Assembly: GCA_945872225.1 (NCBI GenBank)
Contig: CAMBZK010000006.1
Span: forward strand, 1 to 18,082
Direction: 5' to 3'
From: a candidate division TM6 bacterium UASB124
GTDB lineage: Bacteria; Babelota; Babeliae; Babelales; RVW-14
Length of the DNA stretch: 18,082 nt
The notes beneath the pieces were generated by a model. The model had not been told where the DNA came from. It saw nothing but the letters and a program-made list of their open reading frames with translations, and did no database searches. Shown here piece after piece: positions 14,139 to 18,082 of the stretch (positions within the stretch are counted from its first letter, which is position 1; every line of letters begins with the position of its first letter). Made by a program: the position numbers and the translations under genes.

Positions 14139-14780
14139 TCACCCTGAGTATAGCAAACTTTTGGTATAAGCCCTAAAGGCCGCGACTGAGACTTCTAATC
14201 GAATATAGGGCTCCTTAGGTGATTCGTGCGTGTATCGAAAGCCACACACTTGGATCAGTCGCAACATAGAGGCATTGTTTGCTAGAATCTGTCCAGCAAC
14301 ACGAGTCACAGCAGGATGTCGATCACAAAAATCAATAGCTCTTGCAAATAGTGCCTTACCAATACCTTTTCCCCTCATTCCTTCAGCAACATTAAGCCGT
14401 GAGATAAACAGAATATTCCCCTTGAAGCTTTTTTGTTCTTGGAAAACAACAAGCCCAACAATAGGACCAGACTTACCAACACGAGCAATTATAACTTCTG
14501 TATTCGGCTTACTGACAGGCAATAAATTTTTTCGCACTTCTGGTAGAGCAAAATCATCAACGCTTAAAAGCGGCAAATTACAACCGTTTTTTTCATTAAG
14601 AGAAGCCTTGAGTGGATTATAAAAACTACGATTTGCAAGCAACAAATCAAAACAATCCTGATAATCTGCTGGCATTGCAGAAGTAATCACAATTTTATCA
14701 GTTGGTATTGCAAATGCTCCTATTTGCATTGGCAATACTATAAAAAATCCTAGCAGCAGTACTTTCACACACACCCCCAT
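14139..14780 (-). CDS. Secreted GNAT acetyltransferase
   Basis: 213 residues. The N-terminus MGVCVKVLLLGFFIVLPMQIGAFA is a signal peptide. The ATG has no good ribosome site; a GTG at codon 5 (giving MKVLLLGFF, with GGGGG just before) may be the true start. The GNAT core is clear: LFISRLNVAEGMRGKGIGKA (124-143) with acetyl-CoA loop RGKGIG at 136-141, then the helix LFARAIDF, and motif B ILANNASMLRLIQVCGFRY (165-183), which is typical of the family. The enzyme would transfer an acetyl group to an amine. Export implies action on a host or envelope target (inference). It follows the same plan as the 5177-5941 gene but has little direct similarity to it. Confidence 0.85.
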   Translation of the reverse strand: MGVCVKVLLLGFFIVLPMQIGAFAIPTDKIVITSAMPADYQDCFDLLLANRSFYNPLKASLNEKNGCNLPLLSVDDFALPEVRKNLLPVSKPNTEVIIARVGKSGPIVGLVVFQEQKSFKGNILFISRLNVAEGMRGKGIGKALFARAIDFCDRHPAVTRVAGQILANNASMLRLIQVCGFRYTHESPKEPYIRLEVSVAAFRAYTKSLLYSG

Positions 14781-14835
14781 AACAAAGAAGTAATCTTATC
14801 ACTGCAATTTATATTAACTAGCTGCAATTTTCATA

Positions 14836-14872
14836 AAGCAAATTCTTTGCTTGCATTTTATTATTGTATAAT
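14836..14872 (+). promoter_or_regulatory. Possible promoter with operator-like palindrome
   Basis: TATAAT stands at 14867-14872, about 100 bases before the DUF1761-like gene. The perfect inverted repeat AAGCAAA-TTC-TTTGCTT (14836-14852) covers the place where the -35 box would be, as a regulator site might. No good -35 match is seen. Confidence 0.35.
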
Positions 14873-14975
14873 AATAACCTGATACCTGGTCAATAACAAA
14901 AAGCTCGACAATTATTAAGCTTATAAAAGTGTGTTTTTTATAACTACAACCTCCATATCTTGAAGGAGTTTTGTT

Positions 14976-15362
14976 ATGTTACGTCACCTCAATTGGGTAG
15001 TGATACTTGTCTCATCATTTTTGTACACCGTTGTGGGAGCCGCTTGGTACTCACCTGTGCTCTTTGGCGCACTTGTAGAAAACCGCTGTTCAGAACCAAT
15101 GCACATGATGTACTTGTGGTCATTCTTGATCGCCGTAGTTCTTTCAGCTTGCTTGTCAGTACTTTTTGACTCGGCAAAAGCAAAAACAGTCAGCGACTGT
15201 GTTTGTGTTGGATTCACCGCTTGGCTTGGCCTATCACTTGCCCCAATGGTTTGTGGCTCACTGTGCTCAGGCATGCCTATCATGCTTGTAGCAATTCATG
15301 CTGGCTATGTGCTCTGCGGCGTTTTGATCGCCAGTGCAGTAGCTGTTCATATGAAAAAATAG
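14976..15362 (+). CDS. DUF1761-like small membrane protein
   Basis: 128 residues with four hydrophobic segments (about 6-28, 45-66, 74-94 and 102-124). The start HLNWVVILVSSFLYTVVGAAWYSPVLFG matches the pattern of the DUF1761 family (Asn-Trp, Gly-Ala-x-Trp-Tyr-Ser-Pro-x-x-Phe-Gly), whose function is unknown. GAAGGAG at 14962-14968 is an ideal ribosome site for the ATG at 14976. The C-terminus ends MKK on the predicted cytoplasmic side. The gene stands alone, ending in a hairpin shared with the convergent VOC gene. Confidence 0.8.
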   Translation: MLRHLNWVVILVSSFLYTVVGAAWYSPVLFGALVENRCSEPMHMMYLWSFLIAVVLSACLSVLFDSAKAKTVSDCVCVGFTAWLGLSLAPMVCGSLCSGMPIMLVAIHAGYVLCGVLIASAVAVHMKK

Positions 15363-15370
15363 CTTTTCAT

Positions 15371-15428
15371 GAAAAGCTTTCAGGTGTAAGCAAAAACCTA
15401 CGCCTGAAAGCTTTCCTTCGCTTTTTCT
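15371..15428. terminator. Bidirectional terminator
   Basis: GAAAAGCTTTCAGG (15371-15384) pairs with CCTGAAAGCTTTCC (15403-15416) with one mismatch. Pairing extends inward through a G-U pair around a CAAAA loop, and CTTTTTCTC follows. It lies between convergent genes. Confidence 0.75.
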
Positions 15429-15434
15429 CGCTAA

Positions 15435-15827
15435 TTAATTTTTTACGCGATCATCAAGGCGTTGCACCAATTGAAAATGGTTACCATCAGGATCTTGAAA
15501 TAGTGCCATTTTAACATGCCCAGGCACCTCTAAAATCTCGCCAACAAACACCACTTTTTTTGCTTCAAGTTCAGCCTTAGTAGCAAGCAAGTCATCAACC
15601 GTCAAGGTCAAAACGGCATTGCTGCCTGGCGTAATCGGGCCATTAGCAGCCTCACTGTATTGCCCAACCCCAAGATAAAAACCAGCTGTCGCTGTTTTAA
15701 GTTCGAGCCAGCCATGCGCGGCAACTTCATGTCCAATCTCTAAGCCAAGAGTTTCAGTAAAAAACTGCTTTGCTCTGGCAAAATCCTGTACAGAAATCCA
15801 GGCAAGTTCCATCTTTTTAATTTCCAT
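15435..15827 (-). CDS. VOC family (glyoxalase-like) protein
   Basis: 130 residues, the size of a single vicinal-oxygen-chelate domain. Two beta-alpha-beta-beta-beta modules are visible: MELAWISVQDFARAKQFFTE (6-25) with LGLEIG after it, and TLTVDDLLATKAELEAK (about 74-90). The ending FQDPDGNHFQLVQ (110-122) is the family hallmark, except that the usual metal-binding Glu position in this last strand appears as Gln. The substrate cannot be assigned; relatives include glyoxalase, dioxygenase and resistance proteins. TTGGAG lies just before the ATG at 15827. No signal peptide; cytoplasmic. Confidence 0.88.
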   Translation of the reverse strand: MEIKKMELAWISVQDFARAKQFFTETLGLEIGHEVAAHGWLELKTATAGFYLGVGQYSEAANGPITPGSNAVLTLTVDDLLATKAELEAKKVVFVGEILEVPGHVKMALFQDPDGNHFQLVQRLDDRVKN

Positions 15828-15949
15828 AAAAGCTCCAATTATATTGGTTTTTTGTCTATTCCTATGAAAGAAGCTATTCTAACCCTACCAATACAATCCG
15901 CCAACCAAGCAGAACAAAAACCGCTTTTCTCGCCTATTTTGGACCAACT

Positions 15950-17026
15950 ATGCCAACCCAAGTTCGTTACTTAACGCCACCAAACCTAGATGCTGCCAAC
16001 ATCAGCAAAGAGGTGCTTTGCCACCGCCCGGCGCGCAGCAAGACGCCAGCGATGAATGCGCTTAGGCTTGGGAACCAGGTTTTAGTAAACAATTATGGGC
16101 ATAGCGGTTTTGGGTGGATTATGGCACCAGGCGCAACGCAGTTTGTGCTCAGCCAGCTGCAAGCGTTACTGCCGCTCAATAGTAAGCAGTTACCAATCAC
16201 CATTATCGGCGCCGGAGTTATGGGGCTCACGGCAGCTTACCAGCTCATTCAGCAGGGATTTAAAAATATTACTATTGTTGCACAAGCAGCTGATGACCTG
16301 ACCTCGCACAACGCCGTTGGCTTTTTTTCACCAAGCATTGAGCTTGGCAAGAGCTGGATGACCCCAGACATTGAACAGATCATTCATGACTCATACCATT
16401 TTTATACACAAATTATCACCGGGCAGCAGCCACCTTTTGCGGCTACATCAGCACAGCTTTTGCCAATGTACATTCCTAAGCAAAAGAAGAGCGCGATTCT
16501 GGCATCGCCGCACCCGGTAACACCCGTTACACTCGATTTTGGTACAGGCACGAGTCACGAAATGGTTGAACAAAACGGCGGTATAATTGTCCATGTACAC
16601 CTGATGATGGAGCAATTACGGACATTTTTAACTAATCATGATGTACGCTTTATCACCGAAACAATCACCAATCTTGACCAGATCACAACGCCCGTCATCA
16701 TCAACTGCGCAGGCCTAGGCGCTGCAGCACTCATGCATGACGATGGCCTCGTACCGATGCAAGGACACTTGGTTCATTTGACTCATCAACCAGCAACAGC
16801 CCTCGAATACTTAATTATGATGGATTGCGAAAAAGCACTTACTGGCACTGGTTTTCAAGTAAAGCGATCACTCTACTGGGCCCCAAGAAAGTACACAGCA
16901 GAAGATGATACGCATAACGGGATCTTGGGCGCTACATCAATTAAAGAGGCTGATAAAACAAACCCTCACCTTGTAGAATTTGCACGCGTTGTTGAGCGGG
17001 CACAGCACTTTTTTTATGGAAAATAA
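15950..17026 (+). CDS. FAD-dependent oxidoreductase of D-amino-acid oxidase type, apparently circularly permuted
   Basis: 358 residues. The FAD-binding dinucleotide fold is not at the N-terminus but at 83-110 (ITIIGAGVMGLTAAYQLI). Before it lie CHRPAR (24-29) and NNYGHSGFGW (47-56), which in D-amino-acid oxidases (GFRPVRP...HNYGHGGYG) form the C-terminal active-site and FAD-closing segment. INCAGLGAAA (251-260) and the VPMQGHLV block (268-275) are in normal family order. The C-terminus ends soon after YWAPRKY (309-315) and GILGATSIKEA, with no second NYGHGG motif. This order fits a circular permutation. Arg26 would match the carboxylate-binding Arg of the oxidase. The start has only a weak ribosome site. 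An amino-acid or imine oxidase role is inferred. Confidence 0.85.
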   Translation: MPTQVRYLTPPNLDAANISKEVLCHRPARSKTPAMNALRLGNQVLVNNYGHSGFGWIMAPGATQFVLSQLQALLPLNSKQLPITIIGAGVMGLTAAYQLIQQGFKNITIVAQAADDLTSHNAVGFFSPSIELGKSWMTPDIEQIIHDSYHFYTQIITGQQPPFAATSAQLLPMYIPKQKKSAILASPHPVTPVTLDFGTGTSHEMVEQNGGIIVHVHLMMEQLRTFLTNHDVRFITETITNLDQITTPVIINCAGLGAAALMHDDGLVPMQGHLVHLTHQPATALEYLIMMDCEKALTGTGFQVKRSLYWAPRKYTAEDDTHNGILGATSIKEADKTNPHLVEFARVVERAQHFFYGK

Positions 17027-17031
17027 CTTTT

Positions 17032-18081
17032 TTACGCTGGCACAAGAGCGCTAAAATCACCGCGCTGAAGCGCTAGAAATTTTTTACGAGCCTCAAGCGC
17101 TGCTTCTGGCGTCGCCAAAAAGCTGCCAAAATACAATTTTGAATGCGCACGGTCATTATATTGCATGACCTCGCAACCCTGGTAAAGCTTTTCTAGCGGC
17201 ACACCAAAATAATCTTTAATCGCTATCATGTGGACTTTTAGTGGACTAGACAACAAGCCCGGCGCTTCAAGGACTTTGCCATCGCCCAGATACATTGCCA
17301 TGTGCGTTACTGTTAAATATTTCTTTTTCTTTCGCTTAAAAAATATAAGGTCACCCGGCTGCATTGCCATTGGATCAATTGGTTGTGCAGCCAAAAATTG
17401 TGCATGTGCTAACCGAGGAATAAATAACCCAGCAGCGTGATACAACAAATGCGTAAGCCCCGAGCAATCAGCACCCGATAAATACGACGCTGTAAAAATA
17501 CTGCGCCCCCCAAAGCAATAGGGCTGCCCTATAAAAAGATCCTTACGAACACAAACGGTTTCTCGAAGCTCAGACAAAACAGGCAGCGATTGGTCGTAAT
17601 ATTTCACAGCACTTGTCGGCACATACCCTTGCTGCCCATCAACCAACATAATTTCTTGCCATTCCTGACGATCTACCGGAACACCTGTCGCACGCAACAT
17701 GCTGCCAAAGGGCACCGTTATAAGAACATCACCCTGCTCGCATGGCGTTTTTTTAACGCACAGACTTGGGATAACAACAACAAGAGGCTGCAAAGCTAAC
17801 CATGCAGGGCTAGCCTGCTGTATTTGTTGTGGTTGAACGTAACCAACCAGAGGCAAAATATCTTCACTGCCCTTAAATGTGCACAACTGTCCAGGAAGTG
17901 CAACCATAGCAAAATCTGTCATATTTTTTTTGACAAACAAAAGTTCACCATAAAAAGCATGGGTAAACAACGGAATAGCTCCCCGCCCAAGTGTCAGAGG
18001 ATATTTATATGGGCCAGCATAGGTTTTTTGATGCACCCACACATGGGCAACCGGCTCACTAACCAGCATGATTTCGGCATA
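17032..18081 (-). CDS. NlpC/P60 peptidase with SH3-like domains, 5' end outside window
   Basis: An ATG at 18069 gives 345 residues, but the frame stays open to the right edge (codons for Tyr-Ala-Glu-Ile precede it) and no ribosome site is seen. The gene therefore probably starts beyond the window, with a signal peptide expected there. Counting from that ATG, residues 1-80 and 95-158 look like bacterial SH3 domains (VPFGSMLRATGV; QGYVPTSAVKYY). NlpC/P60 follows: GQPYCFGGRS (181-190), catalytic Cys202 in GADCSG, MQPGDLIFF (236-244) and catalytic His256 in THMAMYLGDG. Such enzymes cut peptidoglycan peptides, usually gamma-D-Glu to diamino acid bonds. The gene is convergent with the FAD oxidoreductase gene, five bases apart. 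Confidence 0.9.
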   Translation of the reverse strand, partial: YAEIMLVSEPVAHVWVHQKTYAGPYKYPLTLGRGAIPLFTHAFYGELLFVKKNMTDFAMVALPGQLCTFKGSEDILPLVGYVQPQQIQQASPAWLALQPLVVVIPSLCVKKTPCEQGDVLITVPFGSMLRATGVPVDRQEWQEIMLVDGQQGYVPTSAVKYYDQSLPVLSELRETVCVRKDLFIGQPYCFGGRSIFTASYLSGADCSGLTHLLYHAAGLFIPRLAHAQFLAAQPIDPMAMQPGDLIFFKRKKKKYLTVTHMAMYLGDGKVLEAPGLLSSPLKVHMIAIKDYFGVPLEKLYQGCEVMQYNDRAHSKLYFGSFLATPEAALEARKKFLALQRGDFSALVPA

Positions 18082-18082
18082 G

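Noticed and set aside
15864..15974. 36-codon ORF overlapping the start of the FAD oxidoreductase gene
   Set aside because: It has no ribosome site and ends inside the next gene in another frame; it could be a frameshifted N-terminus, but nothing supports that.
1..18082. CRISPR array, tRNA, rRNA, transposase or integrase
   Set aside because: No regularly spaced repeats, no tRNA T-loop context outside coding sequence, and no recombinase or transposase motif were seen on reading both strands.

Overview
The window looks like a piece of a host-associated Gram-negative bacterial chromosome of medium GC. The best fit is a Candidatus Dependentiae (TM6)-type genome. That is inference from the mix of many signal-peptide proteins of unknown function, eukaryote-like motifs on secreted proteins (C2H2 zinc fingers, leucine-rich-repeat-like segments), secreted GNAT acetyltransferases and few metabolic genes. 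No rRNA, tRNA, transposase or CRISPR array is visible, so the phylum is not proven.

Left part (1-3461): the 3' part of an unrecognised gene that enters from the left edge; a secreted protein of unknown function (1142-2521) whose last codons run through a bidirectional terminator; and a convergent small secreted/membrane protein (2518-3069). A leader-like stretch with a micro-ORF and a hairpin/T-run follows.

ABC region (3462-8668): an ABC ATPase and ABC-2 permease operon (3462-5020), an unlinked second permease paralogue (6399-7184), and a newly recognised remnant of a third permease copy (8612-8668). The remnant keeps the upstream sequence of copy two plus about the first ten codons. Between them lie a secreted GNAT with a coupled 34-codon ORF and a tandem pair of secreted LRR-like proteins on the minus strand.

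Zinc-finger island (8659-9513): a putative lipoprotein or secreted protein with two perfect C2H2 zinc fingers, driven from the permease remnant, then a second zinc-finger gene with a signal peptide broken by a single-base frameshift.

Right part (9521-18082): a SWIM-SNF2 helicase (minus); a divergent AlaX-like tRNA-editing protein; a secreted peroxiredoxin fused to a DJ-1/PfpI domain, with an internal ribosome site before the second domain; a perfect 26-bp hairpin; an unannotated 32-residue membrane peptide; a second secreted GNAT; a DUF1761-like membrane protein; a VOC-family protein; an FAD oxidoreductase of D-amino-acid-oxidase type that appears circularly permuted; and an NlpC/P60 peptidase that runs off the right edge.

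About half of the genes carry N-terminal export signals. The strongest hunting leads are the secreted C2H2 zinc-finger proteins with their captured permease promoter, the permuted amino-acid oxidase, the peroxiredoxin-DJ-1 fusion, and two small ORFs with excellent ribosome binding sites.
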